Positions 46,601-57,400 of a DNA stretch of 64,000 nucleotides are shown piece by piece. Position 1 is the stretch's first letter. Each line of letters opens with the position of its first letter. This stretch comes from Chrysaora quinquecirrha (Eukaryota; Cnidaria; Scyphozoa; Semaeostomeae; Pelagiidae). The translations under genes were made by a program, and so were the position numbers. Under the pieces are notes generated by a model that worked only from the letters and a program-made list of their open reading frames with translations, searched no databases and was not told the origin of the DNA. The stretch is taken from positions 252,943-316,942 of the forward strand of contig JACTAT010000219.1 of NCBI GenBank assembly GCA_014526335.1. The letters run 5' to 3'.

Positions 46601-49600
46601 TCCTGTAAACAAAAGCCCATAAGTTTTGCGACATGTGGGATTTGAATTCCAAACCTTCGATTTGCGACGCAGTCATGCATGACGAATCTTCATTTCACGT
46701 GCACGGTACTTCAAGCATATTGCCCTGACATTTTCAGCAAGATTTATGATCAAGGCTGCTTAACTTCATATATATCTTAAGGATATGAAAACTCTTTTAA
46801 CGACAAGTTTGTAACAGGGGAGACAGATAATGAACACTTTAGCGGGCTCATTAATTCATTTCATGCACGAATAAAAGAAATTTGATAAGTTGACAATGTT
46901 CAACGGATAAAAGAGCCAAATAACCGTTCTTCCTGCACCAGTTAAGCAGAGGGAAATGATGACACCAGTGTAAATCACGACGTCATGAACCGTACCACAT
47001 TTCACTTGACACGCTGGAGCTTAGATCACGCATTCAGGCTCAAAAATTTCTCACTTAGATTTGATTGCTCAATAACTAATATAATTAAGCCTTCTTTATT
47101 CTTTTTTCAGAAAATATTGTGTTCCACTGATATTGAATCTAATATTTTGCAATGAGACACATGTGCGATTGTTGCTTCTAAAGCACATGCCATTGTTTGT
47201 CGATGCAATTGATAAAGAAACTTTGCAGGAAGAAGTTCTACCTGAGGTAGGTTATGATTTCTTCAATCCATCCGTTATTTATTCTACATATGGGACTGTT
47301 TTTCGACAGTCAGGTCCTTGATTCTTCTCTTTGTTAAGCAATGTTAGGGGAATCTTACAATCGCACGATCATTGAAGGAAGGATAGTCAGTTAGAGCAAC
47401 AGAGATTCTTTTGCCATACCCAAAGCATGCCTGTTTTTCATTGCTTAATGAGAAAGGTTTTCAGCTGGGCCTATTTTTTGTGGATTGTGCTGTTAAATCA
47501 GTGGATCATTATCAAGTCGTTTATAAATTTTCAACCCGACCCGACCCCGTTTGAACTCTTTTCAGGGTGTTTGTCAAACTCTTATATGTGCTCCAACATA
47601 TCTGCATGTTTGTCTCTCCCAACTTGTTTTGTCTCAGTGAAAACATTAATCATCCCGGGTAATGTCTGTGCAGTACAGTGGAGGGTGTGCAGCGCAGTGG
47701 AAGATATTTAGTACTGTGGAGGGATATCATGGGTGCAGTGGAGAATGTTCAGTACGGACTGCACTGTACTGATGATACCCCTCTACTGTACTGAATATCC
47801 TCTACCGTACTGCACACCATCCAAAATACTGCACAGAGATTCCCTATGGGGTAATTTATCGTACAAACTGCTTTCTGCTCGCAATCTTCCTGCTCTTTGA
47901 ACCCAGTTGCAAAAAGGCATCTTTCAGCAATTTGAAATATCGTGAGGGACGTGAGCAAATGCAACTTCCAGCAATTTCAGCTTGCATATTTCAAACAATG
48001 TCTTTGTTGTAAGATTCATTGAAATAGATTATTCTGCATCCGTTGCGTTAGTTCTTGTGTTTCTTTATAAAATAAAAGCTTGCAGAGGCTTCATTAAATA
48101 TTTTTGTTGAAATTGTTTTCTTACTTTCAGGTTTTGCTTGGAGTAAGAGACGAAAATGATGAAATAGTTAGTGCAACACTTCATGGATTGGCTTGCCTCG
48201 TCAAGATTCTTGGTGGAGATATTGTTATTGGTGGAGAGAGAAGCAAGTTATTTAAAGACCAGAGACCAAAAGTAAGTAACTGAAGTGGTGTAGCTGGTCA
48301 GTTTTGTTAATTCAAAAAGCTTTGTCGACTAGAGAATACCATGTTCGAAATACTAGAGATAGCTTGCAAAACACAATATCTGTTGTAATGTCCCCAAAAA
48401 ACATTGCTTGGCACTTACCAACCTCGTCCCCAGGTCCCAAATTGAGTTTCCTCGAATCTCAACCGTCAAACCGATTTGGGCCCTGGTACCGGCCACAAAA
48501 TCTGCCAAAATACTGGCAATTTTGGCCTAGGCATCAAAACAAGATGTAGAGTCCGAAAGCAGATGTTCTTAGAAAGGAAATGCAAAGAATTTCATTGATG
48601 ACTGTAAGGCAAGATACAATATCTCATGTAGCATCATTTGTTGGTTTTTATAGATGTTTTTTACATAGTTTTCGGCCTATTTTGGTGTGAAATTTTGAAG
48701 AAACTGTGACGTCACTTAAAATTTATATTCTTTGAACAGCCAATCAAATTGCAAATAGACATGGCCGATACCAGGGTCGAATATGAACAGCGGAGTTTCA
48801 CGTAGAGGCCTATTCACCCTGGGGACGAGGTTGGGCACTTACAGAAAGAAAAGGATGCTTAAAGGCAGTATATCCCTTGCCCGATTGGTTAAACAAGGCA
48901 CAGAGTTCTTTGTGGCTAAATAAAAGATCTTTTAATTCGATGAAAATTTCATTTGTATGCTGCATGCAAAATTTGAGACCGATCATGTGAGGGACAGACT
49001 GCCTTGAACTTTTCAAACATTTCTTGGAAATACTGTTTAATTCTAGCCAAGAGGTGATTGAACATGGCCTGGTGGTCAACTATTGCTCGAAAATAACGAG
49101 TTTTTTCATTTGGACAACAAAGTGCGTCCTGAGACAAACCCATTGCCTAAATGTCTTTTGCGAAGCGTACGTCACAGACCTAGATGAAATCTAGAGAGTC
49201 ATTTCTATCCTTTCCGTGTATTTGTATTATCCACAGTTTATTTCTAAACCATTACACCAGATCTTTTTCAATATTTATTACACTATTTAATTTGCATGGT
49301 ATTTGAGTGGTTGGACAGCGAAAAGAGCAGAAATCGTTAGCCATATATTTTTCGCAAAATACTCCCCGCACTTTAAACGTCAGAAACAGGCCACAACATA
49401 GCGGAATATTCGCCTAGATGCGAAAATAGGCTGGATTTAGACCATTTCAACTAAGGGCCTCGTTTTCAAACAAATTGAAAATTAGGTCATAGAGAAATTT
49501 CGACTTCAGGTTCGAATTTAACACCTTCGTTTTAGTGTTGCGTCAAATTCTTACGGTTGTAGTCCTTATGATGTTAATCCTATAGCGATTAGATGTTTGA

Positions 49601-52600
49601 AAATTTATAAGGGATTTGCCTGTGCAAACGATTGAGGGTGTAAAATTTCACCCCCAGCGATTTTTCAAGGTCAGCTCCTTTATAGAATTTCAAACTTTTA
49701 ACAACTATAAAATCAATATCTTAAGGACTAGAAGCGCGAAAGTTTGCCTCAACACTAACAAGAAGTTGCTGAATTCGAATCTGAAGTCGAAATTTCTCTA
49801 TGACCCAATTTTCAATATTTTGACAACGAGGCCCTTAGTTGAAATGGTCTATTGTGTTTAACATCAATCAGTCCCAGGGATACGGTGGGAATATTAACAG
49901 AGTTGAACTGAAGAATCCATTAATTTCTGAGTGGTAAAAATTTCAAAATTGCGAGAAACAGCCGAAATATCTCTGGACATACCCTCAGATATTAATATCC
50001 TCAGATTTTAAACATCAGAAACAGGCCGAAAAAATTGACTAAGGCGAAATTCATACCCAGATGCGGATCGAAATGCACCAATCAGAAAATATAAAGCTGA
50101 ATTGGTATTGTGTTTTAAACAGCAATCAGTTCGACTGTCACAGTAGGAAAATGATAAAAATTCATCGAATAGCCCATGTGTAAAAAACGAACTCTTCGTG
50201 TCTAGACAAGGCTGTGACAAGGACACATACTACAAGAAAACCCCTAATTGAAACAAATGTCTTGCTTTGCCGTATATTTAATTTGCATTAAGCACTAAGT
50301 TGTTGTTTTCATGTTTAAGTTGTATGATTTTCTTTTGTTTCTTTTTCACAGTTTGCTAGTGGAAGTCCTTCAGGTAGGTTCATCTCTTAAATTTGCTTTC
50401 ATTGACAAAGCGATTACGAAGATAAAAACAGTGGTGATTGCGCTTATTATAATTTGTAGTAGTTTTATGAATTGCTGTCAGACAGATACTGGTACCTTAA
50501 ATAACGATACTTTAACATGTATGGATGTTTTGCGGTAGAGCCCGAATCTTGATGCACCTCTCGGACAAGATATTTGTTTTCAATCTGATTTCAAAGTCAA
50601 TGAAATCTTCCTGATGTCAGATCACTATTGGTTAATATCAGATGATTGAAGACTATTTTACTGGAAAAAATTTTCGTTTCCATAGCTGTATGAGTGTGCC
50701 TCTGGGAATTTTGGAAAAATGTGTTATATACATTACCTGAATGCCGTCTGTTCTTTTGTTGAAAATTTAAATTTGGACCGAGACCTGATCTATTTCAGAT
50801 TTTTACACGCTGATGCCAGTAAGTAACTCAGGATCGTCTAGTCCAGAACCAAGGCATCAAACAAGGGAGTCAATGCAGAAGAGAAAAGAGGAAAGAAAGA
50901 GGCAAAATGAGCTACGAAGACAATTACGAGAGAAAGAAAAACTGAAGAAAACAGGTTAGTATTGATGTAGAAAATCCAATCAATGTTTAAAGGGTTTCTG
51001 TGCGGCAGTGGTAAGCTTGCAGGGCTCACAACGGGAATGTTATGGGTTCGAGGCACGGTTTTTCCATCTGTAAATGCAGATATAACAGCGGTGAAAAAGT
51101 TGCTAACACGTGCCTTTCTTTACCAAGGTGCAAAATTGGTACCTCGGCAGTGAAAGCAACAAAATTTCAGAAGCACCGAATGTGTGGTGCTCGCTGTTCA
51201 AAAATGCATCCCAAGGAAGAAAAAAATGCTTGAGCTTAGGGGGGTAATTTAATCGTAAAGCGCCTTAGAAATGAAATTAAAGTTGGAGCGCAATATAAAT
51301 GCAAAAACCTAACTATACCTTTTCGCTTGGAAAGAGTCATCTGTACCGAAGGTTATTGAGCTATAGCTATAGGATATTCCTGTTCTTCGAGAAAACATCA
51401 AGAATAACATTGAACTTTCGACTCCTTAGGTTGTTGTATTGTCTGTGTATAAAGGGTTTTGCTTGGATAGAATCATTTCTACCCAAGGTTATTGAATTAT
51501 AGGAAGTTGCTGTTCTATGAGAAAACACCAAAAGTTGAAATTTCGACTGCTTAGGTTGTTAGTTGTCAGTGCTGGGTCAATTGTTTAATTTCGTATAAAG
51601 AATACGTTTGATTTTGTGTTTTCTATTGCAGAGGTTGCTGTTAAACAACCAAGTAATGACACAGAAGAGGCAAGTCCACAAGAAGAATCTAGTGCAATGC
51701 CGACTGAAGGTACTTTAATTGCAGCAATAGAGCCTGAAAAGATCGATGCTGATAAGTCGCCAAAAACTGAGGAATCTGACCCTGATTGGGAAGGGTTTGA
51801 AGCATTTTCATCAGAAAGCGAAGTAGAAGAGGTAATATCTAATTTCTTTATTAACAGAGGACAACATTTTATTCCATCTACAAACTCATTGATAATCATT
51901 TTTATAAGCAACTTTGGTCCACCGAGCAGCGTTTCAGTTTTTGTCACTTTTGTACCATAGAGAAAAAGTTTCTTGAAGGGTTTCTCACTCAAGACCTTGA
52001 TTGATTCTGAGCAGAATGCCTTGAACACTCGCTAAAACCATTAATTTGAGGCTATCATCTGAGCTCAACAATCTACACCAACCCCTCCATGTCTTTGTTT
52101 AAAAAATTGTGATCTATCTTATGTGGACCATTCTGCGAATGTACAATAACCTAGGACCATGGCAATGCGACCAAAGATTGTTTGTCACAAATTTAAAATT
52201 TGCTTTTTAAGAAAAATGTTTGTACGCTTAGCCAAGCGCAAAACATTGCTCCTCCAACATTTTTTGCTTGCATCAAGTAATAAGTGTTTTGATTTCTTTA
52301 AAAGCCAACGCACAACGAATTCTGCTTATTTCTGCTTGTCAAGCAATGTTTTTTAGGTGTTCAAACGTTCAAACAAGGGCTTTTTTGACCGTTGAGCCAT
52401 GTCGCAAAATATTGCTTGTCAAACATTTTTGTGCTTGTATCAAACTAAAAATGTTTTTAAATTACCTCAAACTACCTCATTACACAACAAATAATACTAA
52501 TTTTTGCTTGTCAAGCAATGTTATGTGACTTGACCAAGAGGTCAAACATTGTTGTAAAGCAAATCTCAAATGTTTGACGAACAATGTTTGATCATTTGGC

Positions 52601-53732
52601 TAGAGCCTATGTATATGTATCAGGTATATCTATCTGTATTAAGTTTGTTTTTTCTTATTAGGAAACTGACTCGAAACTGGCGAAATCGTCAAGATCTGCA
52701 GAAAGTTTACTTATGATTGCGAAAGATTCACTAAGCATGGAACATTTCGATACAAAAAATGTTGTAGACAGTCAACCTGACATTGAACCTTCAATAAAGG
52801 CCCAATCAGCAGAGAATTACCATTTTCAACGTTTAGATTCAATCAATTCTGTTAACTCAGCAACGTCCAAAGATTCTATTTCTACGCGTACTTCTCCCAT
52901 TTATAAAGCTGAAATCAAGCAAAGCCCTACTTTGACAAGTCGCAAAACAGTCCAAAAACCAAGCAAGAAGCTCGGTGAGGAATTTGAGCTACAGATCGCT
53001 GTCAACAAGAGTTCAGAGCCTGACTTCTTTGCAGACATGACGCCAGATTTAAGCAAATCGAGCACTGTTCTAATTGAACGCAATTTACCAAATGTGAGCT
53101 CAAAGTTTCAAGTACCTGAAGCTAACTCTGAGGTAAGTCGATGAAAATAAACAACTAAACGTTTTTGAAAACAATGCGCCCTAAAGGCAGTTCACTGCTT
53201 GGAATCTTGTACACCCTTAGCTTGAATCTCTATTGCTTTCGTAGGAATCTTGTAAGAATCCTGTTGCTTCAATAGGAAACACTTTTTCCAGGAGTGAAAT
53301 GTCCCTCCTATGTACCAGTGGCATAAGTAGGGGGTGTATTGCCAAGATCTCAAACTTAATGGGTTGAAAAATGGAAAATCCCCCCCTCCCACAAATGCTA
53401 AACAAATCAAAAAGCAAACAAAATGGTGTCTAGCACAATCATTTGAGCTTTCCGTTTCGAGTCAGAGATGTTTTTAACTAGGCCTGGTATTGCTAAGGAA
53501 TAGCGAAACTCTTCGTTGCATTTTCGTTGTTTGTTTGGTTGATACTTAACTTTCTTATAAAAAGAATGTATTATCCATAGGCTCAGACAAAGTACTGCGT
53601 AAGCATGTAAGGTTTCTTATAAAGAAAAACATGTATTTATGTATCATATCATTCACACATATTTGTCATTTCTAAATCTCCTTGTAGGTATCCTCTGGTT
53701 GGGAAGATGATGGCTGGGACGATTTCACATAA
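37689..53732 (+). CDS. SCYL3: SCYL3 (PACE-1), Scy1-like pseudokinase
   Basis: Sixteen exons join in phase: 37689-37934, 38409-38594, 39361-39447, 39539-39629, 39947-40002, 40779-40849, 41062-41139, 44188-44327, 45066-45114, 47111-47246, 48131-48271, 50352-50373, 50799-50954, 51632-51831, 52662-53132, 53688-53732 (724 residues; human 742). SCYL3 is an ezrin-binding pseudokinase at the Golgi and cell edge. MGAEES offers Gly2 for N-myristoylation, as in human MGSENS. The kinase-like lobe keeps LRTVRHPFILKYIG and ALIFMHEKGGLVHKN, but HRD is replaced by HKN and DFG by GGM, so catalysis is not expected. HEAT-like repeats follow (KYCVPLILNLIF, LLGVRDENDEIVSATLHGLA, GGERSKLFK). The acidic tail has LGEEFELQI and FFADMTPDL, and ends GWEDDGWDDFT. 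Exon 12 is a 22-nt microexon. Confidence 0.95.
37992..38026. repeat. perfect 35-bp palindrome in SCYL3 intron 1
   Basis: A 17-bp arm (TTGTTGCTCACAAGATA) is followed by one A and its exact inverse. It is 58 bp downstream of the exon 1 donor and would form a perfect hairpin in RNA. Confidence 0.95.
38223..38302 (+). repeat. tRNA-derived SINE, family A, copy 3 (5' part)
   Basis: AAGGTGCTGTGGCGTTGTGG, CCAGCTGACTCGTGGTGTCA and GGTTTAAGCC (B-box) match the 13183 copy. It is truncated after the B-box and lies in SCYL3 intron 1. Confidence 0.8.
40027..40110. mobile_element. fragment of the 58901-type element
   Basis: GACAACTGATTTCCTTCAGT through GAATTCTGACTC is about 80% identical to 59059-59140 of the element at 58901-59241. 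It lies in SCYL3 intron 5. Confidence 0.6.
40125..40418. mobile_element. MITE, 'CCAAATGATCAAACA' family, copy 3
   Basis: AAGATTGTTAGTCAAGCATT at the left and ATGTTGATTGTTTGGCCGGG at the right are imperfect inverses. The centre has GCAATGTTTTGAAACGTGGCC and AAGCAGAATTTATTAGCAAT, shared with other copies. It lies in SCYL3 intron 5. Confidence 0.6.
41390..41655. mobile_element. imperfect foldback with GTCGCGYGCGAC ends
   Basis: GTCGCGTGCGACA (about 41408) and TGTCGCGCGCGACA (about 41622) flank a body with two GGTGGCTAAAC words. This suggests a decayed inverted-repeat element. It lies in SCYL3 intron 7. Confidence 0.4.
41850..42230. repeat. dispersed repeat, joined modules of the 17680 and 14760 types
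   Basis: The first part matches 17680-17870 (AATTGGCAGGGC, CTCACTTGGACTCT). The second matches 14760-14960 (TTAAAACACAATGCCAACT, CATCTGGGTATAAAT). This copy shows that both modules belong to one longer element. Confidence 0.6.
42599..42762. repeat. foldback, about 55-bp arms
   Basis: TGACGTCATAAAAAATCTAT and following AATTTCGAAATTTGCT are inverted at 42705-42762 (GCAGATTTCGAAAATCTAA, AGATCTTTGTAACGTCA). The CRE-like TGACGTCA sits at the arm tip. It lies in SCYL3 intron 7. Confidence 0.65.
45291..45728 (+). repeat. minisatellite, about 36-bp unit, about 12 copies
   Basis: Tandem units of AGACATTTATATTCAGACTA plus GCCCTTGCCCRTCTC, with scattered substitutions and one partial unit. It lies in SCYL3 intron 9. 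Confidence 0.9.
45820..46215 (+). repeat. degenerate (AATCTT)n simple repeat
   Basis: AATCTTAATCTTAATCTT and diverged forms (AATCTGAATC, TAAATCTTAG) run on from the minisatellite. They give a false open frame rich in Leu and Asn. Confidence 0.8.
47668..47842. repeat. imperfect palindrome rich in CAGTGGAG / CTGTACTG
   Basis: GTGCAGTACAGTGGAGGGTG at the left is mirrored by CCRTACTGCACACCATCC at the right, with several paired blocks between (about 75% by eye). It lies in SCYL3 intron 10. Confidence 0.6.
48419..48833. mobile_element. MITE with 9-bp target duplication (Mutator-like by target size)
   Basis: Inverted ends CAACCTCGTCCCCAG / CTGGGGACGAGGTTG enclose 415 bp. Both flanks carry GGCACTTAC (48410-48418 and 48834-48842), a perfect 9-bp target-site duplication. 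It is non-coding and lies in SCYL3 intron 11. The intact duplication suggests a fairly recent insertion. Confidence 0.88.
49446..49853. mobile_element. long-inverted-repeat foldback, TAGACCATTTCAACT ends
   Basis: Arms of about 80 bp (TAGACCATTTCAACTAAGG, GAAAATTRGGTCATAGAG, AAATTTCGACTTCAG) are near-perfect inverses, with TA at each end. The body shares CTTAWGATGTTAAT and AGCGATT words with 58560-58840, a diverged relative. It lies in SCYL3 intron 11. Confidence 0.85.
49920..50215. repeat. dispersed repeat, 'ATTGGTATTGTGTTT' family
   Basis: AAAATTGCGAGAAACAGCCG, CATCAGAAACAGGCCG, GAATTGGTATTGTGTTT and AACGAACTCTTCGTGTCTAGA link this copy to those at 4874, 5445, 14760, 20170 and 42010. Confidence 0.6.
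50990..51300 (+). repeat. tRNA-derived SINE, family D
   Basis: A-box TGCGGCAGTGG (51001-51011) and B-box GGGTTCGAGGC (51044-51054) are followed by an unrelated body. The 3' end CGTAAAGCGCCTTAGAAATG with GAGCGCAATATAAATGC resembles tails shared by many animal SINEs. It lies in SCYL3 intron 13. Confidence 0.75.
52151..52611. mobile_element. MITE, 'CCAAATGATCAAACA' family, copy 4 (longest)
   Basis: The right end CAATGTTTGATCATTTGGCT and the left end AATGCGACCAAAGATTGTTT are imperfect inverses. Internal GCTTGTCAAGCAATGTT occurs twice. It lies in SCYL3 intron 14. Confidence 0.65.
53316..53400. mobile_element. solo hAT-like terminus
   Basis: CAGTGGCATAAGTAGGGGG has the CAGTGGCR start of hAT ends and resembles the 59624 element's end in style. 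The following CCCCCCTCCCAC suggests a short relic. It lies in the last intron of SCYL3. Confidence 0.4.
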
Positions 53733-53964
53733 GTAAGAGTTGTTGGATCAAATATTCTTGACTGCGGCCCTATCGGACAAGATATATAATGGATGTATGA
53801 AAAATTGGCCCAACTATGGAGATCTCATGTGCCTTTTGCTATACTGTGGCGAAAGAGCAAAGGCTACAATACCTGCCATGATGCTTGGAATACCAGATTC
53901 CTTTTTCTTCTCCACGTAACATTTCACCACCTCCCCCGTGTTAACAATATTGGTTTATGTTTAT

Positions 53965-54425
53965 AGACCTATTCAAAGAGGACTGGGTTATTGCGACATT
54001 TTCTGGAAAATGGTAGAAATGCTCTGTAAGGGCATCCTCTCTACGCGCAAAGACCAGAATTGCAGTCGTTTCAGGGAAATATTGCAGCAAATTTTCCTGC
54101 AAATTCACATTTAGTGGAAGTGAACGAAAAAGAAAGGATTCAAGTCTATCTGCATTTAATCAAGTATTTTCTTCTTTTGTGAGTTACTTGCACCTTGGTT
54201 TTTGAGTTTCTAAAGATATTTTTAACATTTAATGTCACAGATTCCTTTCCTATCTTAGCCTTCCATTATTCATGAATTAGAAGCAAAAGCTGCTGCACTT
54301 TCCTCTCGTAAAGTAGCTGCAATCAAGGTCGTTGCTCGTGGAGAGGATTCCCTTGCTCAGTATCTCTACCATTTTCCAGAAAAAAGTCGCGCCGACCTAG
54401 ACCTCTTTGAAAAGGTCTATTGAAT
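53965..54425. mobile_element. foldback element between SCYL3 and the next gene
   Basis: AGACCTATTCAAAGAGGACT and TTTTCTGGAAAATGGTAGAAA at the left are inverted at the right as AGTATCTCTACCATTTTCC and AGACCTCTTTGAAAAGGTCT. The arms are about 90 bp. The right arm gives an exon-like open frame (LEAKAAALSSRKVAAIKV) after an AG, but its mirror copy shows that it is repeat sequence. Confidence 0.85.
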
Positions 54426-54495
54426 GATTGAACGTTTCCAGGTAAAAATAAACATTCAATTCAGATCATCCTTAAGCATTCTTTAACATTATGTA

Positions 54496-57400
54496 GCAAC
54501 ATTGTTTTGGGGAGAAAGGGGGATCGAATCAGCGATGTTACAGGTAATTCTGGCAGGCATTGTAGTTTTCCTTTTTGTGTTGCCTGAAACAAGACCGAGG
54601 AAAGAAGATGATATAGGGGAATATAGATCATCTTATGCATATCAGAACAGAGTTTTACCTGATTATCAACAAATTGAACATAAACTCTTAACTCTCTACT
54701 GTCATATTCATACCACTAATTTTTAAGAGTGTGATCCAGGGCACTCGTTGCTCAAACTCTTATATGTTTTTAATTTGTTTTCAGTTTATGAAATTAATAT
54801 AAAGGACATGTATTGAAAAATTATGGCCTTGATGGATTTTATTGTTTTCTAATTCTTTTGAATGCAAAGTTTGCGAAGGATGGTAGAGCGCGTGTAGCCG
54901 GTGGATCGTTTGGAAGATAGTCTCTTTAGCCCGTCACATATGAAACCCGAATATAAATTGCATTTGCGCCGAATCCATTGGAGACCTCGTTTTCATTGGG
55001 CGGGAAAAAGGGCAAAACAGAAATGGCCTAGACTGCAAAACTCAACTGGCCATTTTGCTCTGCATTTGCGGGTTTGTTTGCTTTTATTACTCCACAGAGG
55101 AATCTCAACTTAACATTGTCTGGACGATTGAAAATGGACCTATTGTCGTCTGGAGATGAGACTGTCTTTTGTCATCAAATCTCATGCCTAATGTTGATTT
55201 TTCACACTTGCAAAGATGACCCAGAAAACACTTATACAGCCTTTGGTGGGCCTGGATATGAGAGAATTACAGTCATGTTCAAAAAATTTCGCAGGAAAAT
55301 GATTTTTCTACTGATAGATCTCATACAGGTACCTTAAGTTATAAAGGTTCCTACTCTGACTCGTTCCACTACATGATATAGGCCTAATATATGGACAAAG
55401 GTTGGCAACGTTACGTTACATATAGGGACGTTACATATAGGGACGTTACATATAGGGACCCTATCAAAATCACTGCAACGGTCATTTTTTTTCAAATGAA
55501 AATGAATGCATATAACAATGTGCATTGTATGCATTGTTAAATGTCTTTTCCATGTTCCAGGGGGTTGCATCAACATGTCTTAAGGTGGTAGCACTGATAA
55601 ACAATTTTTTTAGTAATTAATTTTTTTCAATGCAAAACGAGAGGCAATCACTTCCATTGTTGATTTTCTGTTCCAGGGTGTTGCATCAACATGTATTAAG
55701 GTGGTAGCACTGATAAACAATTTTTTTAGTAATAAATTTTTTTCAATGCAAAACGAGAGGCAATCACTTCCATTGTTGATTTTCTGTTCCAGGGGGTTGC
55801 ATCAACATGTATTAAGGTGGTAGCACTGATAAACAATTTTTTTAGTAATTAATTTTTTTCAATGCAAAACGAGAGGCAATCACTTCCATTGTTGATTTTC
55901 TGTTCCATGGGGTTGCATCAACATGTATTAAGTTAACCTATAGTTACGTTACATATAGGGACGTTACAAATAGGGACGGTAGAGAGGTAGCCCATAGTTA
56001 CGTTACATATAGGGACGTTACATATAGGGACGGTAGAGAGGTAACCTATAGTTACGTTACATATAGGGACGTTACATGTAGGGACGGTAGTGAGGTAACC
56101 TATAGTTACGTTACATATAGGGACGTTACAAATAGGGACGGTAGTGAGGTAACCTATAGTTACGTTACATATAGGGACGTTACATATAGGGACGGTAGAG
56201 AGGTAACCTATAGTTACGTTACATATAGGGACGTTACAAATAGGGACGGTAGTGAGTTAACTTAATACATGTTTATGCAACCCCCTGGAACAGAAAATCA
56301 ACAATGGAAGTGATTGCCTCTCGTTTTGCATTGAAAAAAAATTAATTACTAAAAAAATTGTTTATCAGTGCTACCACCTTAATACATGTTGATGCAACCC
56401 CCTGGAACATGGAAAAGACATTTAACAATGCATACAATGCACATTGTTATATGCATTCATTTTCATTTGAAAAAAATGACTGTTGCTGAAATGACAGTGA
56501 TTTTGATAGGGTCCCTATATGTAACGTCCCTATATGTAACGTCCCTATATGTAACGTAACGTTGCCACTATGGGTGAATATATGATATGATATGATATGT
56601 GCTTGAAGATAATTGTATCATTTTTTTCCCTAGGCAGCACATGTAGAATATACAGTTTTGCTTCAACACATTGTGGATAATGCTGGTCAACCTGCAGCAG
56701 AACTTTTTGATCATAGGTAAGATAAGCATCACGGTTCGGATTCAGTTACAGAGTTTTGCACTGCATTAATTTTTACATTTGCCAGCATAACTCCAGGGGG
56801 GTTACTTGGCTAAGTTTGGACAGGGATGTTCCGCCTGCGAAACAAAATCCCTACCCATATTTATACCAAATTCCTGAAATTATATACCCATAATTATATG
56901 AAAATATTAACTGGTACACTACTTTATGCTCAAATGTAGTATAATGTTTCAATTATGATCAAGCTTCACCAAGAAAAGTGAAAATAAATGAAAATAAGAC
57001 TATTTTTATAAAGTAGACACCAATTTTTGAGAAATCGATACCCTGATTTATACAAATTTTCAGCTAATTAAGACCCATATACCAAAATTATGAAAAATGA
57101 TACACTTTTGGATAACACACACCCAGTACCCAAAATATATTAAGTACCCCCCGGGGCATCACTATCCGACCTCTAAAACATGAATTATGTAAAAGTTGCT
57201 CCTCTTAAAAACACCCTTTTCAATTTATTTTGCTATGATTTTGTATTCACCACATAAAGGATTATAACCCACCACAAGCAATGATTATCCACCACAGTAC
57301 ACAAAAACTACCACCACAACAAGCATAATAACCCACCACAAGTAGTGATTATACACCACAGTACGCAGAAACTACCACCACATCAAGCGTAATAACCCAC

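Noticed and set aside
46600..46690. tRNA-like SINE on the minus strand
   Set aside because: GAATTCAAATCC resembles a B-box, but no A-box at proper spacing was found.
54260..54423. Exon-like frame LEAKAAALSSRKVAAIKV
   Set aside because: It is the right arm of an inverted repeat whose left arm is at 53965-54055; not counted as coding.
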